Shown here: positions 53,561-64,000 of the stretch, piece after piece
How positions within the stretch are numbered: position 1 is the first letter of the stretch
How the letters are laid out: every line of letters starts with the position of its first letter
Assembly (NCBI GenBank): GCA_036925085.1
Contig: JAUPFP010000003.1
Coordinates: 3,733,501-3,797,500 of the forward strand
Direction: 5' to 3'
Source: Brachycybe producta
Taxonomy: Eukaryota > Arthropoda > Diplopoda > Playtdesmida > Andrognathidae
Length of the DNA: 64,000 nucleotides
Translations under genes and position numbers: made by a program
The notes under the pieces: model-generated
What the model was told of the DNA's origin: nothing
What the model saw: only the letters and a program-made list of their open reading frames with translations
The model's database searches: none

Positions 53561-54235
53561 GACTATCCACTTCATCATTTTTGCACATTGCCTACAAATG
53601 GGATAATTTCGCACATTGACTAACCAGTAGGACAATCTGCACATTACCTACAAATGGGATAATTTCGCACATTGACTAGCTAGTAGGACAATCTGCACAT
53701 TGCCTAACATTTTCACATGCCAGCTAGTCTTTCCTAAACTAGTGGTTCAAGGCAATCTACACAAAGCCTGAATGTTTTTTTGCATTTTTATTTGATTATT
53801 CGCACTTTGCCTAGTTGATCGGTGACTGAAAAATGACCCATTTTTTGGGTTTTTCCATTGAAATTTCATGAAAACCTATTTTTGCCTTTTTTTTTCAAAC
53901 TAACTATGCACTTGATCATTTTGCACATTGCCTACAAATGGAATAATTTCACACATTGACTTGCCAGTAGGGCATTCTGTACATTGCCTAATATTTTCAC
54001 ATGCCATTGTGCACACTACTAGCCTTTCTAAACTTCCTAGTTGTTCAAGGCAATCCACACAAAGACTGATATTTTTTTATTATTTTTAGTTGATTATTCG
54101 CACTTTGCCTAGTTGATTGGTGACTTTGCATATTGCCTGTTTATTGTGAGCATTACGCACATTGTCTAAGAGGGTAGATATTCTGCACATTGCCGAGCAT
54201 TTTAGACTTTATGCAGATTGTCTTTTGTTTCAGTA
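53560..54235 (+). repeat. Tandem array of TTTGCACATTGCCTA units
   Basis: Units of about 60 bases within a larger duplicated block: CTACAAATGGGATAATTTCG and CACATTGACTAACCAGTAGG. Two long blocks (about 53560-53820 and 53830-54125) repeat the same order, each including a piece of family A interior. Confidence 0.82.
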
Positions 54236-54627
54236 AAGCCTCGTTTTCACTGTCATCGTGAAGACCACATGATAGTCACTATCACACTGTTGAGATAGCA
54301 ACCATCACAACTATCTCGTTTGACTAGAGATAGTTGAATAGTACTGTCGCAATATGGTAATAGTTGTTGTGTGACCGCCGCTTTGTAGGGAAAAATATCC
54401 ACTTTGTAGGGAAATCTGGCTTCTGGTCAAGAGAGAGAGAGAGGCAACACTGTTGTTGACTCAATGACATCCTGTGAAGTTAGTCGTCACACTTGTCATG
54501 TGACACAATTATCACGGTTACTTCAAGATATGTAGACAGTTGCTATCGTGAGAGTGAACTATCGCAACTTTCATGACAGTTACTACTCTCACGATAGAAC
54601 TATCGCCACCGTGAAAACGAGGCTTAA
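54236..54627. repeat. Family R palindromic element
   Basis: AAGCCTCGTTTTCACTGTCA at the left; CACCGTGAAAACGAGGCTTA at the right. The interior holds many GATAGTTGTGA/TCACTATC words arranged as nested inverted repeats. Confidence 0.85.
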
Positions 54628-55214
54628 TGTCTGCAAATTGCCTAAAGTGTGTTTGTATTTTGTGAGAGTCGCTAGCAAATTGGTGGTTTTGCAGATTGCC
54701 CAGTGATTTTGCAGAATGCCTGATTTTCCACATTGGCTGTAACATACACAAATGGACACTGGTCAAGTGTACAAATTTGTAACAGATTTAGTGATTTTAA
54801 ATATCTAAGTCTTAAATGAATTTTCAGAATGAATGATTTTCCGTTTTGGCACAAAAAAAAAGCAACAACAAAAGCAGAATTGCATTTCTTTTATCTTTTT
54901 TTGTTATTAATTATGACATGTCACCCAATGACACATAAACCTCTCTTTTCTAAAGACTTTTTCTCTCTCTCTCCCTCTCTCTCTTTCTCTCTCTTTCTAT
55001 TATTGTAGGTTACATCTAAATTTCAACCTGTAAAACTTTTTTGAAGTTTTTTTTTCATAAAAACTTTTTTTTTTGTGTATCAACTTAATAAGTGGTTTTT
55101 GTCACTTGTGTTTAAAAAATTAAAACGGACTTCCTTTTTTCTTAAAGCAAGTTTATTAAAATAACTAGGGCTAGAATTTTTATGCAATATTAAAGCAACT
55201 GGTTCTCAATCTGG

Positions 55215-55720
55215 GGCTCCAAGATGTAAGATCTTTAGCTGTTAATCAGTTTAGAACAAGTTTCTTTAGCTGTTAATCAGTTAAGGGCAAGTTATTTAGC
55301 TCTTAATCAGATTTCGAGGAAGTTTCTTTTGCTCTTAATTAGTTTAGAACAAGTTATTTAGCTGTTAATCAATTTAGAACAAGTTCTTTAGCTCTTAATC
55401 AGTTTAGAACAAATTTATTTAGCTTTTAATCAAATTTACGGTTTCTTAGGTGTTAATCAGATTTAGAGGAAGTTTCTTTAGCTCATAATCAATTTAAAGC
55501 AAGTTTCTTTAGCTGTTAATCAATTTAAAGCAAGTTTCTTTAGCTTTTAATCAGATTTAGAGGAAGTTTCTTTAGCTGTTAACCAGTTTAGAACAAATTC
55601 TTTTAGCTCTTAATAAATTTAAATGAAGTGTGTTTTGTTCTTTAAACAGTTTAGAGCAAATTTCTTTAGATCTTAACCACGTTTTAGCTCTTATCAAATT
55701 TAAAAGCAAGTTCGTTTAGC
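55215..55720 (+). repeat. Minisatellite of TTTAGCTGTTAATCAGTTTA units
   Basis: About 14 units of 32-36 bases: AGTTTCTTTAGCTGTTAATC followed by AGTTTAGAACA. Confidence 0.93.
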
Positions 55721-56088
55721 TTTTAGGTGAACAATTTTTATTTCTTTTCATAATGTTATGTTAATGGCGTTTAGCATGCAGTTTTAGCATTTTAATGGGT
55801 TGTTTGAAGCTAGTAAAAAAAATCAATATCCTTTTAGTATTTTACTTTGAATCTCTTTTAAGAGATAAATAAAAAAAAGTTAATGTTATTCAGAGAATTA
55901 ATGATGAAAGTGTTTGAGGCTACAAACATAACCTCCTCCTCCTCCCCACTGTGTTTATTTGTTAGAATGGCCACAACATGACGACTAAAACTTCTTCCGA
56001 TTTCCTGCTATAAATCTCTATGATTATAGTGCATTTTGTAATATTTAGCCTAAAATTCCCTATTTCCTTTAAAAAGGTCCCTCCAACT

Positions 56089-56296
56089 AACAAGCAGTTA
56101 GAAATCGGAAAGAACTTCAGTTGGCTCCGCCCTTTTTTATGACGACCGGCAACTTCTAATTGGTTTGTTGTGTGGTTCGACGTTGAAAAAGGGCGGAGCA
56201 TGTGACGTCAGACTACATAACCAACAAATTAGAAGTTGCGTTCGTCATAACAAGGGTGGAGCCAACTGAAGTTTTCCCCGATTTCTAACTACCTGT
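56089..56296. repeat. Family B MITE with perfect 8-bp target duplication
   Basis: AACAAGCAGTTAGAAATCGG at the left; CCGATTTCTAACTACCTGT at the right. CTCCAACT lies directly outside both ends (56081-56088 and 56297-56304). Confidence 0.93.
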
Positions 56297-56309
56297 CTCC
56301 AACTATTCG

Positions 56310-57010
56310 TATTCTGTGTTTCAAAAGAGCAAAAAAACGAAAGTGTTTTAGAAACTAGAAGGGTACATCCTCAAAATATTCATTTTGTTTTTTCCCCTTA
56401 GATGGCGCCACTGCAGTGGCTAATGCTAAAGCTCCATAGATTTTTTTTTTTGCAAATTTGGACACAAAAACAATCAAGCGAACGTTTTTTTTATAGAAAC
56501 ATTACGAAAAAATTCAAATTGTTTACAAAACTAGAATGGTAAAAGATTATGTTGATGGTTTTTTCATCACAATATCTTACAAAATAAACGATTTTATAGT
56601 TCAGTTTGAAAACTGATCCGTTTTTTTGGTTTTTCCATTGAAATTTCAATGCAAATTATTTCCCTTTTTTTTCAAACATGTCATAAAAAGTTTATTTTGA
56701 AAGATATCATCATTGAAAAAACTTTTAACATTATCACCAACTATTCTAGTTTCTAAAACACTTTGAATATATTTCGTACTGTTTCTGCTGAAAAACGTTC
56801 GCTTAAAAAATACAAATTTTCTCAAAACTACTTTGGAGGGGGAAGAAAGACCACCTGTAGAACATAATAGCCACTGCAGTGGCGCCATCTGGAAAGACAA
56901 AAAGAAAATAAATTTCTATTCATCCTCCTTAAGGGTATTTTCATGTTGCTATCTTTCTTACTTTTCTAGTTTGTAAAATACTTTCTTCACGTATTTTTAA
57001 ACTTGAAATG
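56310..57010. repeat. Family I MITE split by family A
   Basis: Left arm TTTTAGAAACTAGAAGGGTA at 56345-56364; right part GGGTATTTTCATGTTGCTAT to CTAGTTTGTAAAATACTTTC. A family A copy (about 56366-56935) fills the gap. Confidence 0.72.
56366..56935. repeat. Family A MITE
   Basis: Left end diverged (AAAATATTCATTTTG), then GATGGCGCCACTGCAGTGGC; mirror GCCACTGCAGTGGCGCCATC near the right, ending TTCTATTCATCCTCCTTAA. Confidence 0.85.
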
Positions 57011-57320
57011 TCCATTAAACTCTCATTATGCTGTGTTTTAGAAGCAAAATGCAGAGAAAATGAAAGTGTTTTAGAAACTAGAAGAGTAGCTCTCAATCAC
57101 TTAACGTTAATTTTATATTTTATATCTTTTAAAATTTAACCTTTTTTCTTGTTGTCAAATTTGAAATTTAACTAACTTTATTTTTATATATTTGTTCATA
57201 AAAAGTATATTTTGAAAGATATTAAACATTGAAAATACCATTTAAAGTGAAGTGATTGAGCTACCCTTCTAGTTTCTAACACACTTTTCAATTTCTCCAT
57301 AAGTGTGTTGCTGCTTGAAC
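57011..57320. repeat. Family I MITE
   Basis: TTAGAAACTAGAAGAGTAGC at the left; GAGCTACCCTTCTAGTTTCT at the right. Between 57320 and 57700 is AT-rich DNA without recognised features. Confidence 0.85.
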
Positions 57321-57716
57321 TAAAAAAAAATCATAAAACAGTTTCAATGTTGAGATTCTGATTTGTAGAATAATTAATATTCAAAAGTTTTAATTCCATT
57401 GTTCTCTTTAATTTGCATATTTTGTAAATTTCTACTAATTCTAAAAAAAATACACACTGTGACGTCATCGGTCACTGACTTTCTAATAAACACTTCCAAA
57501 TTCAGCCATATTTCAGTGAGAAATTAAAAAAACAAAGCGTTCGACAGAGAAGAGAAAACTTTTTTCTTTTACTTGTCATCCAAAATTTTTCATTTCCGTC
57601 ATTTTTATCAAATATGAAAAATGATTATATTTCTATAAAAAGAAGTTCATTAACATTTGTGTGCATTATTGACTGCAAATGTTTTAATATTTAATATATT
57701 CATACACACAGAACGA

Positions 57717-57747
57717 AAGAGAGAGAGAGAGAAAGATGGGTCTTCCT

Positions 57748-57778
<31 letters not shown>

Positions 57779-57966
57779 TTGAGAGATGAAGCTTCAGAGA
57801 GAAAGAGAGAGGGGGAGAGAGAAAAAGGGAGAGAGAGATGGATCTTTAGAGAGAGAGGACAGAGAGAGAGAGAGAGATAGAGCTGGATCGTCAGATAGAG
57901 AGGGAGAGATGGATCTTCTCAGAGGAGAGAGCTGGATATGGAGAGGGAGAGAAAGAGAGCTGGATC

Positions 57967-58007
<41 letters not shown>

Positions 58008-58087
58008 GGAGAGAGAGAAAAAAGGAAGAGAGATAGGGAGATGGATCTTCAGAGAGAGAGAGAGAGAGAGAGAAAGGAAGAAAGACA

Positions 58088-58143
<56 letters not shown>

Positions 58144-58170
58144 GGAAAGAAAGAAGAGAGAGAGAGAGAG
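57717..58170 (+). repeat. Long (GA)n-rich microsatellite
   Basis: 450 bases of GAGAGAGA broken by GATGGATCTTCAG-type units, so a minisatellite is layered on the dinucleotide run. The 165-codon Arg/Glu-rich ORF on + and Ser/Leu-rich ORFs on - are artefacts. Confidence 0.96.
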
Positions 58171-58449
58171 ATAGAAATATTTCTAATATGCACAATGATG
58201 TTTGTATATTCAATAAGGACAATGTCAAAGCCAACTTTTACATTATTAATATAATAATAATAATAATATTCATATTGATTTGAATGTTGCGTGTCCAATT
58301 GAAATTCTAGTATTTATAATTTAGTTTCATAGAAGAGAAATACAAAGGGTCAACGACTGACCATCTTCACCCGTCCCCCTCACCCTCGTCGCCACCCCTT
58401 TTTTTCTCATATTAAAGTTTGACAAAATGTCAATTTTTTTTTATTTATT

Positions 58450-58960
58450 ATGGTTTATTTTGTCTTTCAGATGCAAAATAAAGAGAAACTTTGAAAGTGT
58501 TTTAGAAACTAGAAGAGTAGTTCAATCATTTAAGGATAATTTCATGTTGATATCTTTCAAAATACACTTTTTATAGACACAAGTTTGACAATATCGTCGG
58601 GTTATACTGTAGTTGAGTTATTTGAAAACTGACATAAAAAGCTTATTTTGAAAGATATTAAAAACATAGAAATACCCTTAAGTGATTGTGTTGCGCTTCT
58701 AGTTTCTAAAACACTATCAAGTTTCTCTTGAGGCAGCAAAATTAAAAGAAACTTGAAAGTGTTTTAGAAACTAGAAAGGTAGCTCAATCACTTAATGATA
58801 TTTCCATATTAATATTTTTCAAAATTAAGTTTTTTGATGTCAAGTTTGTCAGTTAAAAATTTTGTCTATAAAAAGTTTATTTTGAAAGATACCAACATGA
58901 AAATATTATTAAGTGAATCTATTACCCATTCTAGTTTCTAACACACTTTCAGTTCATTCT
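58450..58960. repeat. Two adjacent family I copies
   Basis: First 58450-58725 (GTCTTTCAGATGCAAAATAA, TTAGAAACTAGAAGAGTAGT). Second 58730-58960 (TTAGAAACTAGAAAGGTAGC to CATTCTAGTTTCTAACACAC). A family H copy follows directly. Confidence 0.85.
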
Positions 58961-58961
58961 T

Positions 58962-59271
58962 ATACCTTGTACACACTCATGAGTTAAATGACTTCAAATT
59001 AAATGTGTTTAGGGTGAATTATACGGAATCCAGTTAAGGACATGAACAACAAATAAAAATCGACTTTTATTATTAATATTTTAAAATTGAAATTCTAAAT
59101 CAATATTTTGTCAATAGTTTATCTGATTATATTTAAGTATTAACTCAATATTTTCAGATTAATTAACTGAATAAATTGAATTCGACATATTGTTTGTCCT
59201 TCACGGGGCTCTGTAGAACACGTTTATTATTTAAATGCATTTAAATTAGCAGGTGTGTGTATTAGGTATTA
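58962..59271 (+). repeat. Family H element
   Basis: ATACCTTGTACACACTCATG at the left; AGCAGGTGTGTGTATTAGGT at the right. Confidence 0.88.
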
Positions 59272-59619
59272 GTGTTGTTGTTCAGAAAGGCAGAGTTCAA
59301 GTGACATTTTCACGTAAAAGTTAATTGTGACACGAATGAGTGAGTTGTTGTGTCCAACGAATGAGTGAGTTGTTGTGTCCAGACATAAAAAAGCGGTCAA
59401 TTTGTTTTGTTTGCCGCGAGGAAAAATAATTACAAGGAGGTTTAGCTTCCACTTTAGCAATAAATGCAATTTATGATTTGAAATAGATTTGACCATCAAA
59501 GCTGAACGAAAAAAAATAAATCCATTTTCTCAATGGTAATCATCATCATCGTCATCATAAATTATAGTATTTGTCATAATTTTCTGAGCATATTACAACA
59601 GTTATGACACACGTCATTT

Positions 59620-60330
59620 TTTTAATTTCAGTAAAATTTCATGAAATTCCCATTCAATTCACGATTTTCCATGCATTTCATCAGTTTACTCAAACTTCAG
59701 TATTTTTTAAAAAAATTTAATTTAAACAATTTCATGAAATTTTCATGGGTTTCATGATTTTTTATGCATTTCATCAATTTAGTCAAACTTCAGTAATTTT
59801 TTTTTAAAATTAATTTAAACAATTTCACGAAATTTTCACGATTTTTATGCATTTCATCAGTTTAGTCTAACTTCAGTATTTTTTTTAAAATTAATTTCAA
59901 CAATTTCACGACATTTTCATGCGTTTCACGATTTTTATGCAATTTATCAGTAGTTAAACTTCAGATTTTTTAAAAAAAAAAAATTTAAACAATTTCACGA
60001 AATTTTCACGATTTTTATGCATTTCATCGGTTTAGTCAAACTTCAGTATTTTTTTAAAATTAATTTAAACAATTTCACGAAATTTTCATGCGTTTCACGA
60101 TTTTTATGCATTTCATCAGTTTAGTCAAACTTCAGTATTTTTTTAAAAAAATTAATTTAAACAATTTCATGAAATTTTCATGGGTTTCATGATTTTTCTT
60201 TAGTGAAACCCCAATTTTTTTTAAATGTATTTTATAAACGTTTTCGTGAAATTCCCATTACAAGTCATGATTTTGCCATGTATTTCATCAGTTTAATGGC
60301 AAACTCCAGTTTCATCAAATTTGATGACAT
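59620..60330 (+). repeat. Minisatellite of about 95-base units
   Basis: Seven units: TTTCACGAAATTTTCATGCG, TTTCACGATTTTTATGCATT, TCATCAGTTTAGTCAAACTT, CAGTATTTTTTTAAAATTAA. Shares the CATCAGTTTAG(T/G)CAAAC core with the array at 41890-42135. Confidence 0.93.
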
Positions 60331-60522
60331 TTTCATGCAATTCGTGATTCTCTCTCTCTCTCTTTCTCTCTATTGTTAGATAAATTCCAATTTTCTCAAT
60401 AATTTAATTTAAAATTTTCTTATAGTAAGTAGAAGAGAAATCTTTTTCTTTTTTCAATTGAAAAATTGTTCATTGATTTAATTATTAGATTAATTGATGA
60501 CGCACTTTTTCAAATATAAAAT

Positions 60523-60690
60523 GAGTAGGCAATCTGCAAAAAAACCACAAAACTGCTATAGTGAATCTGCAAAATTCCAATCCATTTTAGAGGTGTTGAA
60601 TTTTGCAGATTCACTAGCAGGTTGGTGGTTTTGCAGATTGCCTAGGCAATCTACAGATTGACTGATTCCGCAGATTGACAGTAACATATA
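60523..60690. repeat. Family Q palindrome, left end shortened
   Basis: GTAGGCAATCTGCAAAAAAA and AGTGAATCTGCAAAATTCCA mirrored by GAATTTTGCAGATTCACTAG and GCCTAGGCAATC, ending GACAGTAACATA. Confidence 0.85.
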
Positions 60691-61189
60691 TATATATATT
60701 GTAGGGTTTTTACAGTAACCTCAGCTCTTAGATATATATTTCTTGAAGGAAAGAAAAAGATATTTTAACTTGTGTTTTGTGTTTCTTGAGTAAAAATCGA
60801 TTGACCTACATTACGTATTTTATCCCCAAATTCCCAATGCCCCCCCCCCTCTCCTTCCTTATACATTATGGTGCAATTCGGTAGAAATCTTAACTTCCGA
60901 ATCAGTTGTTGTTTTGTATTTTGTGATGCATGTTTTTTTTTTTATAAACATAAGAAAATATAAGAAACAAACAAACAAAAATCATTGCCAGACGATTGGA
61001 ACTTGTTGTTATTCTAGTTTTTAGCATAGAAAAAGAGAGAGAGGCGAGGTTTAAGGATGAAAATGCTCTCTTAACCTTGAGAATTGCTGATAAATTGGAT
61101 GCTGTTTTCTGTGTAATTTCTACAACTTTTCTTAAAAACTTAAAGGAGAAATGTGTGTTCTCTTGAGTGGGTGTGTCGCATTTACCCTG

Positions 61190-62165
61190 AAGACACTTGC
61201 CCTACAGACAGTTGTCCTAAACCCATTTGCCCTAAAAAGACACTTATTCTAAAAATACTTGTCCTAAAACCATTTGACCTATAAAGTTACATTTGCCCTA
61301 AAGACACTAGTCCTACAGACAATTGTCCTAAAGCCATTTGCCCTAAAAAGACACTTATTCTAAAAATACTTGTCCTAAAACCATTTGACCTATAAAGTTA
61401 CATTTACCCTAAAGACACTAGCCCTACAGACAGTTGTCCTAAAGCCATTTGCCAAAAAAAAGACACTTGCCCTAAAAATATTTGTCCTAAAACCATTTAA
61501 TTTAAAGTTACACTTGTCTTAAAGACAGAGGCATTTACCCTAAAGACACTTGCCCTACAGACAGTTGTCCTAAATCTGTTTGCTGTAAAAGGACACTTGC
61601 TCTAAAAATATTTGTCCTAATTTGACCAAGTTACATTTGCCCTAAAGACACTAGCCATACAGACAGTTGTCCTAAAGCTGTTTGCCCATAAAAAGACACT
61701 TACCCTACAGACAATTGTCCTAAAACCATTTGCCCAAAAAAGACACTTGCCCTAAAAATATTTGTGCTGAAACCATTTAATTTAAAGTTACATTTGTCTT
61801 AAAGACAGTATCATTTACCCTAAAGACAGTTGTCCTAAATCCATTTGCTGTAAAAGGACACTTGCTCTAAAAATACTTTTCCTAAAACCATTTGACCTAT
61901 AAAATTACATTTGCCCTAAAACCATATACCATTTCCATTAAAGGGAGTTTTGTCAAAATTTATTTAGGGCTCTTCATTGGCAAATGGCTGTTTAGGGCAA
62001 GTGGTTTTAGGGCAAATGTGTCCCTTTAGGACAAGTAGTTTTAGGGCAGATGTCTGTTTAGAGAAAGTGTCCCTTTAGGGCAAGTAGTTTTATAGCAAAT
62101 GTCTATAGGGCAAGTGTCTTTAGGGCAAGTGTCTTTAGGGCAAGTGTCTTTAGGGCAATTTCCAT
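61190..62165. repeat. Minisatellite with mirrored right end
   Basis: Units of about 100-130 bases built from the word GCCCTAAA/GTCCTAAA at about 15-20 base steps (CTACAGACAGTTGTCCTAAA, CATTTGCCCTAAAAAGACAC). From about 61965 the same words appear on the other strand (TTTAGGGCAAGTGTCTTTAG), so the whole block is a large imperfect inverted repeat. A minus-strand ORF at its right flank is an artefact. Confidence 0.9.
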
Positions 62166-62463
62166 GTCCCCTCTTGAGTCATATACAGAGGAATGTGTGC
62201 GTTTGACCTGTGTGGGTGAGTTTATGGTTGTGTTATCTGTGACATTTGTGTATGTGTCATGGTTGTTCTGTGTCATGTGTTTTGTAACTGTTTTCCTGTT
62301 CAAATGTTGTTTGTGTGTCTTATCTGTGGACGTGTTTTGTGTGTGTGTTGTATGTGTGTTTCGTGCACGCAATTTTGTACCATTATACGTTGTGTCAGTC
62401 ACTGTTGAGAATGTTCTTTAAAAATGGATTTTGTTTTCATCTCGATTTCTGGTGTGTTTTTTT

Positions 62464-62478
62464 GTTGCTATGGCAACC
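62464..62478. promoter_or_regulatory. Consensus RFX X-box
   Basis: GTTGCTATGGCAACC; read on the minus strand it is GGTTGCCATAGCAAC, matching GTNRCC-N2-RGYAAC fully. It lies in non-repeat DNA (62170-62630) with no recognised exon. A gene beyond the window could use it; chance is possible. Confidence 0.4.
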
Positions 62479-62699
62479 AAACAATCAACTAACTGTCTTT
62501 TTGGAAAAGGTTAACCAATTGAAAATTCCATTGACTATGTATTGAAAATTGGTGACATATAATATTCTATTTAGAGTCAAAAGATGAGTTGAGTGTTAAC
62601 CACTTTGAGATTGAGAGGGAGGCCGGCATGAAGTTCATGGCCCCGGCCCCCTTTTTGGACCTCTGGGCTGGCAATTCAATGGAGAGAAGAAAAAAAACT

Positions 62700-62912
62700 C
62701 ATAGGCTTTGGGAGCCTCATGGGTCTGGTAGGGTTTTGTGGACCAGATGGGCCTGGTAGGCTTTGTGGACCACATAGGTCTGGTGGACTTTATGGATCTG
62801 GTGGGCTTTTCTAAAAGTCTAATGTATGGGTTTTGTGGGCCACATGGGCCTGGTAGGCTTTGTGGGCCACGTGGGTCCGGTGGTCCTTAGAAGATAACAA
62901 CATTAAAATACC
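62700..62912 (+). repeat. GC-rich short tandem block shared with 48116-48235
   Basis: Units of about 27 bases: GGACCACATAGGTCTGGTGG followed by GCTTTGT, with variants. Much richer in G than its surroundings. It continues as TTAGAAGATAACAACATTAA and joins a family A copy. Confidence 0.85.
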
Positions 62913-63366
62913 ATTAAGGTGACTTTTCAGAAGAAACATTACGAAAAAATTCAAAGTGTTTTAGAAACTAGAATAGTTGGTGATAATGCTAAAAGTTTTT
63001 TCATGATGATATCGTTCAAAATAAACTTTTTATGACAAGTTTGAAAAAAAGGAGAACATAGGTTTTCATGAAATTTCAATGGAAAAAAACCCCCAAAAAA
63101 CGGGTTATTTTTCAAACTGAACTATAAAATTGTTTATTTTGTAAGATATTGCTATGAAAAAACTTTTAACATAATCTTTTACCATTCTAGTTTTTAAAAC
63201 AATTTGAATTTTTTCGTAATGTTTTTTTTTTAAAAGAACATTCGCTTGATGTTTTTGCATCCAAATTTTGCAAAAAAAAAATGTCTATGGAGCATAGCAT
63301 TAGCCACTGCAGTGGTGCCGTCTGGTGGGAGACAAAAGCAAAATAAATATCTATTCAGCCACCCTT
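62913..63366. repeat. Family A MITE
   Basis: Left end shortened (TTAAGGTGACTTTTCAG), interior complete, right end AATATCTATTCAGCCACCCT. The rest to 63910 is AT-rich DNA with nothing recognised. Confidence 0.88.
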
Positions 63367-63913
63367 AATGTGATTCAGCTATAATTCTAAAGAAGTTTTT
63401 TTGAAAGACTGTTGCTTTTCTAAAAAAAAAACGCAAAATAATTTCCATAATTCATAAATTATTTGCATATTATGCAAATTGCACTAAAGAAATTCCGGAT
63501 TTTTTTATGTGTCTTTTTTGCGCGTGCGTGTTGTTGGGTCAATTTAGTGAAATTGAAAGGGTCCTATAATTGTAGTGTCCACTATTTACTAGAAATACAT
63601 TATCTTGATAAATATTAATTGGCATATTGCGAGATTTTATTTTGAGGGTCTCAGTGGACATAGGGCCCACTGACTAAACAACTGATCGATTTTATTATCC
63701 AAAAAAAAAGAGGGTTTTATTATTATTTATTAATAAATCGACTTTGTTGAAGTAAAAGGGAGCTTCTAGTATTTTATTTTTGGGCAATTTTGTTGACACG
63801 CAATGAACGAGAAGGATCCCATTGATCAAATAGGGACACAATTTAAATTGTGTTCACAAAAAAAAAAGAGTTCATTTTTCATGGATCTTACAAAATGTAC
63901 GATATAATCTATA

Positions 63914-64000
63914 TGTTACTGTCAATCTGCTGAATCAGTCAATCTACAGAATGCCTAGACAATCTGTAAAACAACTAAACTGCTAGTGGAATCTGCAAAA
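63914..64000. repeat. Family Q palindrome, cut by window edge
   Basis: TTACTGTCAATCTGCTGAAT start, then CAATCTGTAAAACAACTAAA and CTGCTAGTGGAATCTGCAAA up to the last base. Confidence 0.85.

Noticed and set aside
57786..58283. 165-codon ORF rich in Arg and Glu
   Set aside because: Pure translation of the GA microsatellite; no codon bias or splice context.
61190..62165. Telomere-like TTTAGGG words
   Set aside because: Spacing of the words is 15-20 bases and irregular, unlike a telomeric array.
1..64000. Search for a transposase or reverse transcriptase
   Set aside because: No ORF in any frame shows a DDE, hAT dimerisation, RT or integrase motif; all elements appear non-autonomous.

Overview
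This window is nuclear DNA from an animal. It is AT-rich and carries multi-exon genes with GT-AG introns. The genes are recognisably metazoan: NAT10, the axonemal protein DNAI7/CASC1, a BTB/POZ protein and a four-pass tetraspanin. Many short palindromic DNA transposons (MITEs) fill the introns and intergenic DNA. I cannot name the species. A ciliated aquatic invertebrate is a reasonable guess, but that is inference.

Layout. Positions 1-6403 (+) hold the last ten exons of NAT10, starting mid-gene because the 5' part lies left of the window. Positions 7995-9113 (+) hold a small unrecognised gene, probably for a single-pass membrane protein, with an apparent one-base slip in a C homopolymer. Positions 10540-18714 (+) hold a complete 16-exon DNAI7 gene, with a near-palindromic RFX X-box just ahead of its ATG. 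Positions 19434-23856 (-) hold a five-exon BTB/POZ gene, tail-to-tail with DNAI7; one of its introns appears to start with GA instead of GT. Positions 24-32 kb are intergenic repeats. Positions 32030-40952 (-) hold a complete seven-exon tetraspanin gene, all introns phase 0, with introns packed with hairpin elements and minisatellites. From about 41 to 64 kb I found no convincing coding exon: only MITEs, minisatellites and microsatellites.

Repeats. I labelled the recurrent families with letters. A is about 480 bp, ending AAGGTGGCTGAATAGA, with an inner GATGGCGCCACTGCAGTGGC. B, C and D are about 130-210 bp, ending ACAGGCA/TGCCTGT, with 8-9 bp target duplications, hAT-like. E is GA-rich. F starts GGGCTCGGATTTT and has TA flanks. 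G is an approximately 810 bp hairpin. H is about 308 bp, TACCTTGTACACAC ended. I carries TAGAAACTAGAAGGGTAG arms and is the most frequent. J is about 470 bp, GGCCGATCCACAT ended. K has ATCGATTTATCAAGC arms. L is about 430 bp, GGGATGGGCCATTCGAATC ended. M is a tandem-repeat-filled element with CAGAGCCGTAAC ends. Q carries TTACTGTCAATCTGC ends and R carries GCCTCGTTTTCAC ends. Insertions inside insertions (B in A, B in C, C-like E in a hAT-like element in I, and F, G, H and A in I) give a relative order of activity. None of the copies holds a transposase, so all depend on genes elsewhere.

How the genes relate. There is no operon-like logic. NAT10 is a housekeeping RNA acetyltransferase, DNAI7 a motile-cilium gene, the tetraspanin a membrane organiser, and the BTB protein is of unknown role. 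Exon boundaries and junction phases were worked out by hand and agree in frame for every join except the two flagged ones.
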